Of a DNA stretch of 64,000 bases, positions 54,579 through 63,786 are shown in pieces. A program made the position numbers and the translations under genes. Position 1 is the stretch's first letter, and every line of letters begins with the position of its first letter. The notes below the pieces were generated by a model, which made no database searches, had not been told where the DNA came from, and saw only the letters and a program-made list of their open reading frames with translations. This DNA comes from Coriobacteriaceae bacterium (GTDB taxonomy: Bacteria; Actinomycetota; Coriobacteriia; Coriobacteriales; Eggerthellaceae), in the NCBI GenBank assembly GCA_015062685.1, contig SUUE01000005.1:70503-134502 (forward strand), in the 5' to 3' direction.

Positions 54579-55841
54579 TTAGAGCAGAACCTCCTCGGGA
54601 ATATCGAGCAGCACGCAGTCCACGAGCTCGCCCTCTTCGAATACGCGCGCCTCGCCCTCGGGCAGAACGACGAAGCAGTTGGATTTCTGGATGGGTCCGA
54701 ACAAGCCCGAGCTCTGGTTCTTCGCGAGCGTGACCAAGTAGCCCTCGCCATCCTTCGAGAGGGTGGCGCGGTTGAAGATGCGGCGAGGGTCCTTCTTCTT
54801 GGTCGATGCGGCTAGACGCGCCTCCACGTGCGGACGCTCGAAATGGGAGTAGCCCTGCATCTTGCGGAGCGCCGGGCGGATGATCATCTCAAAGCCGAGA
54901 TATGCCGCAGCGGGGTTGCCGGGGAGCCCGAACACGGGCGTGCCGTCCACGACGCCGAACGTCTGGGCTTTGCCGGGGCGCATGTTCACCGTCGTCATGA
55001 GGAGTTCGCCTGCATCATCGACGACTTTCTTGATGAAGTCGTAGTCGCCGTTTGCCGCGCCGCCGCTCGTCACAACGAAATCGTACTCAGCCGCAGCCGC
55101 GACGACCTCCGCGCGCAGCCCCTCGAAATCGTCAGGCGATATAGGGAGCACCGTCGGCTCAGCGCCCGCATCGATGGCGCACGCCGCCAGCGCGTAGCTG
55201 TTGGAATTGCGGATCTTGCCCTGCGAGGGCACCTCGGTGGGCTCGACGAGCTCGGACCCGGTGGCAATGATGGCCACGCGGGGCCTGCGGTACGTCTTGC
55301 AGCGCGTGACGCCGCAACCCGCCAGGAAGCCGACGCCCGCGGAATGCACGACCTCGCCTGCATGCACGATGACCTCGCCCGCCTTGGCCTCCTCGCCCGC
55401 GGCGCGCACGCAGCTGCCCAGCGCGGTGGGAGCGGTGAAGGCGACGCGGCTGCCAACGCGGCCATCGCCCAACACGACGTCCACGATCTCGTACTTCACG
55501 ACGGAATCGGCTGCCTCGGGCAGGGGTGCGCCGGTCATGATGCGCACGCATTGCCCCTCCCCGATCTCGCCGCCGTACCAAGCTCCTGCAGGAACCTCGG
55601 CTATCACGTCGAGCTCGACCGGGGCATCGGGCGAAGCGCCTTCGAGCTGGGCCGCGCGCATGGCGAAGCCGTCCATCGCGGAGTTCGCGAAGGGCGAGAT
55701 GTTGATGTCGCTCGTAAGGTCCTCGGCCGCGACGCGGCCGATCATGTCGAGAATCGGCGCCTCCTCGATGCCGAGCGGTTCCACCTGGCCAAGCACGAGG
55801 CTGCGCGCGTCTTCCAGCGAAATCATTTCAGGTACAGCCAA
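54579..55841 (-). CDS. moeA: molybdopterin molybdenumtransferase
   Basis: A 420-residue MoeA that inserts molybdate into adenylylated molybdopterin. NSAMDGFAMRA, RIMTGAPLPEAAD, VAIIATGSELVEP, SGGAANGDYDFIKKV and VFGLPGNPAAAY follow in the normal order; domain IV is at the C-terminus. It supplies the cofactor used by the 6.2-8.5 kb oxidoreductase. Confidence 0.95.
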   Translation of the reverse strand: MAVPEMISLEDARSLVLGQVEPLGIEEAPILDMIGRVAAEDLTSDINISPFANSAMDGFAMRAAQLEGASPDAPVELDVIAEVPAGAWYGGEIGEGQCVRIMTGAPLPEAADSVVKYEIVDVVLGDGRVGSRVAFTAPTALGSCVRAAGEEAKAGEVIVHAGEVVHSAGVGFLAGCGVTRCKTYRRPRVAIIATGSELVEPTEVPSQGKIRNSNSYALAACAIDAGAEPTVLPISPDDFEGLRAEVVAAAAEYDFVVTSGGAANGDYDFIKKVVDDAGELLMTTVNMRPGKAQTFGVVDGTPVFGLPGNPAAAYLGFEMIIRPALRKMQGYSHFERPHVEARLAASTKKKDPRRIFNRATLSKDGEGYLVTLAKNQSSGLFGPIQKSNCFVVLPEGEARVFEEGELVDCVLLDIPEEVLL

Positions 55842-55935
55842 AACAATCCCCTTTCAGCAATATTTTTAGCAAAGGATATTGTGCCACAGCGGCTCTCAAC
55901 AAACCAGCCGAAGAAAGGCGGTTCGCGCCGTACGG

Positions 55936-55960
55936 TATAATTAGGCCGCGCGCCCTAATT
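55936..55960 (+). promoter_or_regulatory. -10 box and 7-bp inverted repeat upstream of the ChW hydrolase
   Basis: TATAAT (55936-55941) is about 55 bases before the start codon. AATTAGG (55939-55945) and CCTAATT (55954-55960) form an inverted repeat over the probable start of transcription, a possible operator. No good -35 box is visible. Confidence 0.5.
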
Positions 55961-55995
55961 CTAGGCGCAGACAATCGAAAGTCACGGAGGACGCC

Positions 55996-57948
55996 ATGAT
56001 CCGGAGAACCAAGGCAGCATTCGCGGCCGTCCTTACCGCAGCAGCACTGCTCTGCATTGCGCCGGCGAGCGCATTCGCGGTCGAACAGCAGGAAAGCCCC
56101 GCTAACGAGGTAAAACAAAACGAAACGGCCGTAACGGCCATGAGCGCCCCGGGTCAAGAGGGCCAAAATGCAGCAGCACAGCAGGTAGACGCCAACGCGA
56201 GCCAGCAACAGCTTGCACAGCAAGGAAACGCTTCCGAGAACGTCGAAACAGCAGCTGCGCCCGGCACCGAAACTCCGTTGCTTGAGGCCGCAAGTTCAAC
56301 TGGCGGGCAGCAGCTCGTTGCGGCAAGCACCGCCGAGCGCACCGAGCCGAGCATTTCCTACGAGGCGCACGTCCAGAACATCGGCTGGCAGGCCGCAGTC
56401 GCCGACGGGGCCGAAGCCGGCACGGACGGCCAGGCGCTGCGCATGGAAGCGGTGAAGGTCACGCTCGACAAGGGCGGATATACCGGCGACATCCAAATGG
56501 AGGCGCACGTCCAGAACATTGGCTGGCAGAAAGTCATGGGCAATGGCGAGGCCATGGGAACGCACGGGCAGGCGCTGCGCGTGGAGGCCATGAGGCTCGC
56601 GCTCGTGGGCGAGATCTCCCGTTACTACGACATCTGTTACCAGACGCACGTTCAGAACATCGGCTGGCAGGAATGGGTGCGCAATGGCGAGCTGGCCGGC
56701 ACGACGGGCCAGGCCCTGCGCCTTGAGGCCATAAGGATCAAGCTCGAGAAGAAAAAGACCCCCGCAGCCGAACAAGAAGAGGGGATCATTGGCGTGCGCT
56801 ATCAAGCCCACGTGCAGAACATCGGCTGGCAAGAAGCGCAAGCAGACGAAACCACAGCTGGTACGACCGGTCAATCGCTGCGCGTGGAAGCATTGAGGAT
56901 CTGGCTCGACCAGGGCACCCTTGCGGGTAACATCGAATACCGCGCGCACGTTCAGAACAAAGGCTGGACCCCATGGGTGAAGAACGGCGCTATAGCGGGC
57001 TCGACCGGCGAGTCACTGCGCATGGAGGCGTTGCAGATTTGCCTAACTGGCGAAATTGGCCAGAAGTATGACGTCATCTATTCGGGACACGTGCAGAACA
57101 TTGGGTGGCAGTCCTCCAGAAACAACAAAAACACCGCGGGCACAACCGGTCAAGCCCTCCGGGTCGAGGCTTTGAAGATCATCTTGGTCAGCAAGGACAA
57201 GCGCGCTGGTTGGTTCAAGGACAACGACGAGGTTAACTGGAACTACTACGAGGGCGGCGCCAAGACAGCGGGCCGCTGGGTCGTAACCTCGCAATCGCCC
57301 ATCGACAACGGCGCACCCGGACAGCAACGCTACTGGATAGACACCGCCGCACACCTTGCCACCTCGCGCATGATCGACCCCGCGAATGCGATTGACAGCG
57401 GCAGCTATCGGGCAATCGCCACGGAATCGGGCTACGTTGAGCGCAACACCATCGTCGAATACAACGGGGAGTTCTGGTTCGCCGACAACGACGGACGTCT
57501 TACCTCGCCCGACGTCGACGCCCTCATCGAGAAGGCCGTGCAATGGGCCATAGACACCGCCAACGACGACAGCCACGGCTACAGCCAGAGCGTACGCTGG
57601 GGGCCCGACTACGATTGCTCCTCGTTCGTCATTTCCGCCTACAAGGCCGCTGGATTCAACGTGGGCAACGCCGTGTACACCGGCAACATGAAGAGCGAGC
57701 TGACCGCACACGGCTTCGTGTGGTCAACCAACCTCTCGGGCATCAAGCGCGGCGACATCCTGCTGGTCCATAATGACGATAGGCAGCACACGGAGCTCTA
57801 CCTGGGCAACAACAGGAACGTAGGCGCCCATAGCAGCGAGAACGGCGGAATATACGGCCGCGCAGGCGATCAGACGGGCGGCGAGATATCCATCACCAAC
57901 TACTACAGCGCCCCCTGGGAAGGCTTCCTCCGCGCCGTCCTAAGGTAG
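55996..57948 (+). CDS. secreted cell-wall hydrolase with six ChW repeats and C-terminal Cys/His amidase
   Basis: A 650-residue exported protein. Signal peptide 1-28 (cleavage after ASAFA). A Gln/Ala-rich linker leads to six ChW repeats (about 118-398), each with HVQNIGW ... GTTGQALRVEALRI. ChW repeats bind peptidoglycan or surface ligands. A spacer (~400-500) precedes a papain-like NlpC/P60 or CHAP-type domain: C541 in DYDCSSFVISAYKAAG and H598 in RQHTELYLGNN. It should cleave peptide bonds in the wall, for daughter-cell separation or against other bacteria. Own promoter and terminator. Confidence 0.9.
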   Translation: MIRRTKAAFAAVLTAAALLCIAPASAFAVEQQESPANEVKQNETAVTAMSAPGQEGQNAAAQQVDANASQQQLAQQGNASENVETAAAPGTETPLLEAASSTGGQQLVAASTAERTEPSISYEAHVQNIGWQAAVADGAEAGTDGQALRMEAVKVTLDKGGYTGDIQMEAHVQNIGWQKVMGNGEAMGTHGQALRVEAMRLALVGEISRYYDICYQTHVQNIGWQEWVRNGELAGTTGQALRLEAIRIKLEKKKTPAAEQEEGIIGVRYQAHVQNIGWQEAQADETTAGTTGQSLRVEALRIWLDQGTLAGNIEYRAHVQNKGWTPWVKNGAIAGSTGESLRMEALQICLTGEIGQKYDVIYSGHVQNIGWQSSRNNKNTAGTTGQALRVEALKIILVSKDKRAGWFKDNDEVNWNYYEGGAKTAGRWVVTSQSPIDNGAPGQQRYWIDTAAHLATSRMIDPANAIDSGSYRAIATESGYVERNTIVEYNGEFWFADNDGRLTSPDVDALIEKAVQWAIDTANDDSHGYSQSVRWGPDYDCSSFVISAYKAAGFNVGNAVYTGNMKSELTAHGFVWSTNLSGIKRGDILLVHNDDRQHTELYLGNNRNVGAHSSENGGIYGRAGDQTGGEISITNYYSAPWEGFLRAVLR

Positions 57949-57977
57949 CCTCCCGCCCATAACGAGCAGTAGCCGCC

Positions 57978-58020
57978 GAAGCCCCGGCCCCACCTGGAGC
58001 CGGGGCTTCCTCTTTTCCTT
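57978..58020 (+). terminator. terminator of the ChW hydrolase gene
   Basis: GAAGCCCCGGC pairs with GCCGGGGCTTC (11 bp) and is followed by CTCTTTTCCTT. Confidence 0.92.
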
Positions 58021-58043
58021 TGCAGGAAGGCCGAAACTCAAAT

Positions 58044-58152
58044 GGTGAGACACCGGGGTCAGGGCCCTTTGTCTCATTGGCGAAGTCTTTACGCGCGAAG
58101 CGCGGTAACGTTATTCCAATGAGACAAAGGGCCCTGACCCCGGTGTCTCACC
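58044..58152. repeat. 109-bp palindromic element with 37-bp perfect arms
   Basis: Bases 58044-58080 and 58116-58152 are perfect inverted copies containing CCGGGGTCAGGGCCC and TTTGTCTCATTGG. The 35-base centre holds GCGCGAAGCGC. Each arm resembles the unit at 29003-29039. Confidence 0.9.
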
Positions 58153-58157
58153 CGACG

Positions 58158-58179
58158 GACGCGCGGAGCGCGCCCCTAC
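58158..58179. repeat. GC palindrome copy
   Basis: GACGCGCGGAGCGCGCCCCT-AC, identical to the unit at 11463-11484. Together with its neighbours it leaves almost none of the 448-base gap between the hydrolase and eno unexplained (58180-58246 shows nothing). Confidence 0.85.
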
Positions 58180-58246
58180 AAACAAACCCCGACGCGAACC
58201 ACGTCAACGTCGGGGTTGGTGTCAAAAAGCCGAGTGGGCGCAAAAG

Positions 58247-58392
58247 TCAGCGAGGCCGATTCTGGCGAGTGCAGCTGGCCCGCCTTTCGACCGACGCGTA
58301 CTTCGGTACGCGAGGGAGAAAACAAGGGCCAGATGCGCCGCCAGAATCGGCCGCAGCGTCGAGTAGTTGCGCTTGCCGTAGGCAAGCGCAAC
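58247..58392. repeat. structured repeat element, copy 4 (3' of eno)
   Basis: TCAGCGA (58247-58253), stem GGCCGATTCTGGCG (58254-58267), inner hairpins CTGGCCC/GGGCCAG and GCGTAC-TTCG-GTACGC, matching CGCCAGAATCGGCC (58339-58352), GCAGCGTCGA (58353-58362), then tail hairpin GTTGCGCTTGCC/GGCAAGCGCAAC (58366-58392), four bases from the eno stop. Both main stems are perfect. Confidence 0.87.
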
Positions 58393-58396
58393 CAAG

Positions 58397-59728
<1,332 letters not shown>

Positions 59729-59775
59729 TCATAATATCACGCGACAGCAGAGGCAACGGCGGCATCGGAACGTCC

Positions 59776-60444
59776 TCACTTCGGAAGGCGGGTGCGAGCA
59801 GCCACACCATAGCAGCGAGCGTCCATGGCATCCGCCATGGTGTCGGCGCGACGAAACAGGTTGACGAACATCGTGGCGAACGCGGACCCCACGATGCGGA
59901 GCCTCTTCGGAAACGACCTGGCAAGATCCGAACCGCGCGACCTCTGCGCCATGCGGACCAGCTCGTATTCGCGCTCGACGAGCGGTATGAAACGCAGCGC
60001 GAGCGAGAGCGTGAAGGCGACATCGTCCACGGGCACGCGCAAGTGACGCAGCGGGGAGATGAACCAACGGAACGCCTCGAGCAGCTGCGACGACGATGAC
60101 GTGAGGCACACGACGAAACTCGCGGCAGTGAGCAGCACCATGCGAACCGCTAGGAACAGCCCCGCCGCCAGACCATCGACGATAGGGGCTGCCAGCACGT
60201 TGAACAGGACCGAGAAACACGCAAGCACGTACACGGGCGCCAGCATGCGGTTCATCATGCCAACCGGGATGCGCGCGACCGCAGCGGCCGCGATCACGAC
60301 AGCTGCGAATGCGAGTATGACCCACCACGATGTGACGAGAAAGATGCCGACGGAATATGCGAGCAGCGCCGCGATCTTCACGCGCGCATCGCAGGCATGG
60401 ACGGGGGAGGCCCCCTTGAGGTATGTCAACATCGGCAACGCCAC
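59776..60444 (-). CDS. ecfT: energy-coupling factor transporter transmembrane protein (EcfT/CbiQ)
   Basis: The T component that couples ATPases to substrate-binding S components for vitamin or metal uptake. The 222-residue protein has about five membrane helices and two coupling-helix motifs with Ala-Arg-Gly character (AQRSRGSDLARSF and ADAMDARCYG). No A or S component lies in the window, so it may serve several S units. The start is GTG at 60444 (ATG at 60432 also possible); TATACT lies six bases before the GTG, so the message could be leaderless. Confidence 0.87.
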   Translation of the reverse strand: MALPMLTYLKGASPVHACDARVKIAALLAYSVGIFLVTSWWVILAFAAVVIAAAAVARIPVGMMNRMLAPVYVLACFSVLFNVLAAPIVDGLAAGLFLAVRMVLLTAASFVVCLTSSSSQLLEAFRWFISPLRHLRVPVDDVAFTLSLALRFIPLVEREYELVRMAQRSRGSDLARSFPKRLRIVGSAFATMFVNLFRRADTMADAMDARCYGVAARTRLPK

Positions 60445-60525
60445 GCTTCTAGTATAGTGGGAACGAAACCCGCGGCCAGGCTGGGCCGCCCGAACGGCAA
60501 TCTATCGGGAAGCTGGCAGCACCTC

Positions 60526-62700
60526 ATGCAAACAGCGCTGAGACATAAGCTCGCTATGCTGGCGACCGCCTTCGCGGCAGCCCTGTTCTGCGCCTCGGGC
60601 GCCTTCCAGGCGCACGCGGAGGCGGATGAACCGACCACGGTTCCGCTCCTCGTGGTGGTGATCGAATTCGACGACGGGGCGGGATCCGCCACGTACTACG
60701 ACGACGAATACGACTGGTCGGCCACCATATTCGGCAAAGACGGCTCGCTGGCCTCGTACTACACCGAGATGTCCGACGGGGCGTTCACCTTCTCGCCCGC
60801 CAGCGAATCAAGTGCTGCGGGCGTGTCGGGAAACCACTGCGCGCCCGATCGGCCCAACGACGGCATAGTGCACGTCACGCTGCCCGAAGCGCACCAGGCA
60901 TGGGGAATGGTGAACAACGATGCCTCCATGGCGCACGAGTTCGGCAAGGTCATGATGCGGGCCATAGCGGCATCGCGCAGCTTCGTCGATTACGATGCCT
61001 TTGACGCCAACGGCGATGGGGTCCTCGGCAACGACGAGCTCGCCATATGCTTCTGCCTCGCAGGCTACGACGCATCGGCAGTGCTCGACCCCGCTAGGAC
61101 TGACATCCCGCTCATGTGGCCGCATACCGGCTATTTCTCGGCGAAAACGTACCCACCGGGCGGTGGGGAGCCCGCCAAGCCCTCTTCGTACATCGCGCTC
61201 GCCGAGCACATTTGGTACGACGGCACGCCAATTGAGAGCGCGGGGCAAGAACCGCTCGGGGTGCTCTACCACGAGCTCGCGCATTCGAGGGGGCTTCCCG
61301 ACCTCTACCCGCTGAACGCAAACGCCGAAGCGGAAACGTGGGGAGCTTACAAGGTGGGCGCCCTGAGCCTCATGGACGAAGGCGGGTGGGCGGAAACCCT
61401 CAACCAAGACGGCTCGCCGTCCAACGCTCCCATGGCGCTTGACGCATGGAGCCGTTACGTTCTTGGCTGGGAGATGCCGCAAGTGGCCACGCAATCGGGC
61501 GACTACGTCGTGCGCAGCCAGCTGGCCGACGGCGGATACCAATCCTTGATCATCCCCACCTCCGACCCCAACGAGTACTACATCGTCGAGAACCGGCAAC
61601 CGGAGGGCATCGACAGCGCCCTCTCGAACGAATACGCTGAAGGGAACACAGCAGGGGGCCTCGTGATCTGGCATGTCGATAAGACGACGCTTCGCGAGTT
61701 CTGCAAGGCAAACACCATCAACGACACCACGCACCAGCCGGCGGTCATGGAGACCTATTTCGAGGTTCTTGCCGACGGGTCGGGGTACGCGACCGCCTGG
61801 GACCAGGCCGCACCTGACACCGAGCAGCCGTTCTACGATTCCTCTGCATGTGCGCGCAACTTCGGAGACGCCCTGGCGCAGGTGAACCTGCCGCTCTACA
61901 ACGACGACCCGAACGCCGCAACGCCATCAGGGCGCCTGGACTCAGGAATAGTATTGCAGTTCCCGAGCGAATCCTCACGCGAGATGACCGTGCGCGTCGA
62001 GATGCCCTCGCAGGCCGTCGCGAAAAGCTCGCGCGAATATGCGCGCGAAGGCACGAATGGGTCAGACGCCATGTCCGCCTCAGACATCGCGTGCGCGGCG
62101 CTCATGCGCGAAACCGGTGCCGACGTTGCGCTCGTTGGCGTCGACAGCATCCGTGCTGGAATCCCCGAGGGTGCCTTGAGCTGGGACGACGTCTATGCGG
62201 TTCTACCCAGTGATTCAACCGTCTCCTCGTATTCCGTGACGGGGAGCATGATTCTCGACGTGCTGGAGCAGATTGCAGGCAACGGCGAAGGCGGCGTCGC
62301 CGTAGGCGGCGTCTCGTTCACTGCGGACATGGCAGCACCCCAGGGAAGCCGCATCTCCGAGGCCACCATCAATTCGTCGCCCATCGACCCCGAGGAAACG
62401 TACACCATCGCCGCTACACAACGCGATCTGGAGCTATGCCCCGCGCTCGCCTATGCGGTAAAGGATTTCGAGATGCCCTGGGGCTCGCCGGCAGACGCGC
62501 TTCGCTCGTTCGTGTTGATACCCAATTGGGAAGAAACGGCTGAACTCATCGTGGGAACGAAGACCTACATCGAGCCGCAAGCCCCTGAAGCACCGGCAGC
62601 TGCCCCGACATGGGCGCTCGCCCTCGGCGCGATCATCTGCGCGGTCGGCGCAATCACGCTCGCGCTCCTCCTCAGGAGGGGCAAGGCCGAACAGCCCTAG
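60526..62700 (+). CDS. secreted M6-type metalloprotease fused to a 5'-nucleotidase C-terminal domain
   Basis: A 724-residue exported protein. Signal peptide 1-32 (RHK n-region, then hydrophobic core). Zinc motif HELAHSRGLPD (H249, E250, H253, D259) as in M6/InhA proteases. A DANGDGVLGNDE loop (about 160-171) looks like a calcium site. Residues ~512-635 match the 5'-nucleotidase C-terminal domain (ALVGVDSIRAGIPEGALSWD and AVLPSDSTVSSYSVTGSMIL in outline); the nucleotidase catalytic domain is absent. One helix and RRGK at the C-terminus anchor it. Start chosen at the ATG giving the full signal peptide; its ribosome site is weak. Confidence 0.85.
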   Translation: MQTALRHKLAMLATAFAAALFCASGAFQAHAEADEPTTVPLLVVVIEFDDGAGSATYYDDEYDWSATIFGKDGSLASYYTEMSDGAFTFSPASESSAAGVSGNHCAPDRPNDGIVHVTLPEAHQAWGMVNNDASMAHEFGKVMMRAIAASRSFVDYDAFDANGDGVLGNDELAICFCLAGYDASAVLDPARTDIPLMWPHTGYFSAKTYPPGGGEPAKPSSYIALAEHIWYDGTPIESAGQEPLGVLYHELAHSRGLPDLYPLNANAEAETWGAYKVGALSLMDEGGWAETLNQDGSPSNAPMALDAWSRYVLGWEMPQVATQSGDYVVRSQLADGGYQSLIIPTSDPNEYYIVENRQPEGIDSALSNEYAEGNTAGGLVIWHVDKTTLREFCKANTINDTTHQPAVMETYFEVLADGSGYATAWDQAAPDTEQPFYDSSACARNFGDALAQVNLPLYNDDPNAATPSGRLDSGIVLQFPSESSREMTVRVEMPSQAVAKSSREYAREGTNGSDAMSASDIACAALMRETGADVALVGVDSIRAGIPEGALSWDDVYAVLPSDSTVSSYSVTGSMILDVLEQIAGNGEGGVAVGGVSFTADMAAPQGSRISEATINSSPIDPEETYTIAATQRDLELCPALAYAVKDFEMPWGSPADALRSFVLIPNWEETAELIVGTKTYIEPQAPEAPAAAPTWALALGAIICAVGAITLALLLRRGKAEQP

Positions 62701-62707
62701 CAAGCCG

Positions 62708-63667
62708 CTACCGCGAAAAGCCGTCGAGCGCCAACCGCTCCCGCGCCTCCTCAACCTGTTCGAGCAGCACGGCATCCTCGCTGCCATAGCCGCCCTTGCG
62801 GGGGTTCGTGCCCGCATCCACCCAAGCAACGCCGCCTATGCCGCCGACCTGCGGACCCTCGCCGCAAGCAAGGCGCACGAGCGCGTTCACATAGCGAAGC
62901 ATGCCCGTTTTCGCGGGCTTCCTCTTTCCCATGCCATCATGTTCTGCGGGCTCGTAACTGCGCGCGCCTATGCAGAACGGGCTGAAATCTGGGATGTCGA
63001 CGATGCGCTCAGAGAGGACGAGGGGGTCTACGCCCTCCCAGATGGGCTCGACGCCCGTCATGAGCTGGATACCGGCTACGCGCAGGTGGCGAATCGTCCT
63101 ACGACGGTCCAAGGGCTTGACGGCGGTCATCTCGCCCTCGCCGAGACGCACCGCGTGGTATGCGTAGTCTGCGCCTGCATCGCGCAGCGCATGCGCTTGC
63201 TCCATCGAAAGGTCCCCGGTGTTCGCGATGACAGGAGCATGCGCGACGCTCGCCTTAACAGCACGCACCATATCGAGATAACGCTCGAAATCGAGAGCCG
63301 CGGTCGACACGAGCGAGATACCGTCCACTCCCGCACCGTCGAACAGCTTTGCGTAATGGACGATGCGCCCGATGGGCACCTCCAAGGACCCCTTCGGATC
63401 CGCGATATCGTCGGGCCGCGTGTTAGCGGCGGCCATATCGCAAAACAGGCAGTTCTCGGGACAAGGGTTTTCATCCACCCTGATCTGTGCGAAAACGTAA
63501 CCGCGACCGTCGCACGCCCTCATGCCGACCTCGCGCGCACGGGCGCACGCATAGGCCGCCTCTACCGAGTACGCATCGAAGCGCAGCAGGTGCATGATGT
63601 CGCTCCGGCTGGGAGCTTTACCCTCAACCGCATCGTCAACAATCCGCATCGCCCGCTCGTCAATCAT
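62708..63667 (-). CDS. radical SAM protein, BioB-like
   Basis: A 319-residue enzyme with the radical SAM cluster motif C69-x3-C73-x2-C76 in PCPENCLFCDM, and barrel segments typical of the biotin synthase/HydE/PylB group (VIANTGDLSMEQAHALRDAGADYAYHAVR in outline). It lacks the second-cluster cysteine pattern I would require to call biotin synthase, and no biotin genes are near. It could act in cofactor or sulfur insertion chemistry. It is convergent with the M6 protease gene (7-base gap). Confidence 0.85.
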   Translation of the reverse strand: MIDERAMRIVDDAVEGKAPSRSDIMHLLRFDAYSVEAAYACARAREVGMRACDGRGYVFAQIRVDENPCPENCLFCDMAAANTRPDDIADPKGSLEVPIGRIVHYAKLFDGAGVDGISLVSTAALDFERYLDMVRAVKASVAHAPVIANTGDLSMEQAHALRDAGADYAYHAVRLGEGEMTAVKPLDRRRTIRHLRVAGIQLMTGVEPIWEGVDPLVLSERIVDIPDFSPFCIGARSYEPAEHDGMGKRKPAKTGMLRYVNALVRLACGEGPQVGGIGGVAWVDAGTNPRKGGYGSEDAVLLEQVEEARERLALDGFSR

Positions 63668-63732
63668 GAAACTCTCCTCGCTCTATCAGGGGCATAGCTT
63701 ACCACGCCCGAAAGACCGCCATATAAATAAAA

Positions 63733-63762
63733 GAAGGCCGCCCGAACGAACGGGCGGCCTTC
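63733..63762 (-). terminator. terminator of the gene at the right edge
   Basis: GAAGGCCGCCCG pairs with CGGGCGGCCTTC (12 bp). On the minus strand it is followed by TTTTATTTATAT. Confidence 0.94.
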
Positions 63763-63786
63763 CGAAACGCTTTAAAGCTCTTCGAG

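Noticed and set aside
29970..58392. CRISPR array
   Set aside because: The repeats are far apart, palindromic and not separated by regular spacers; there are no cas genes.
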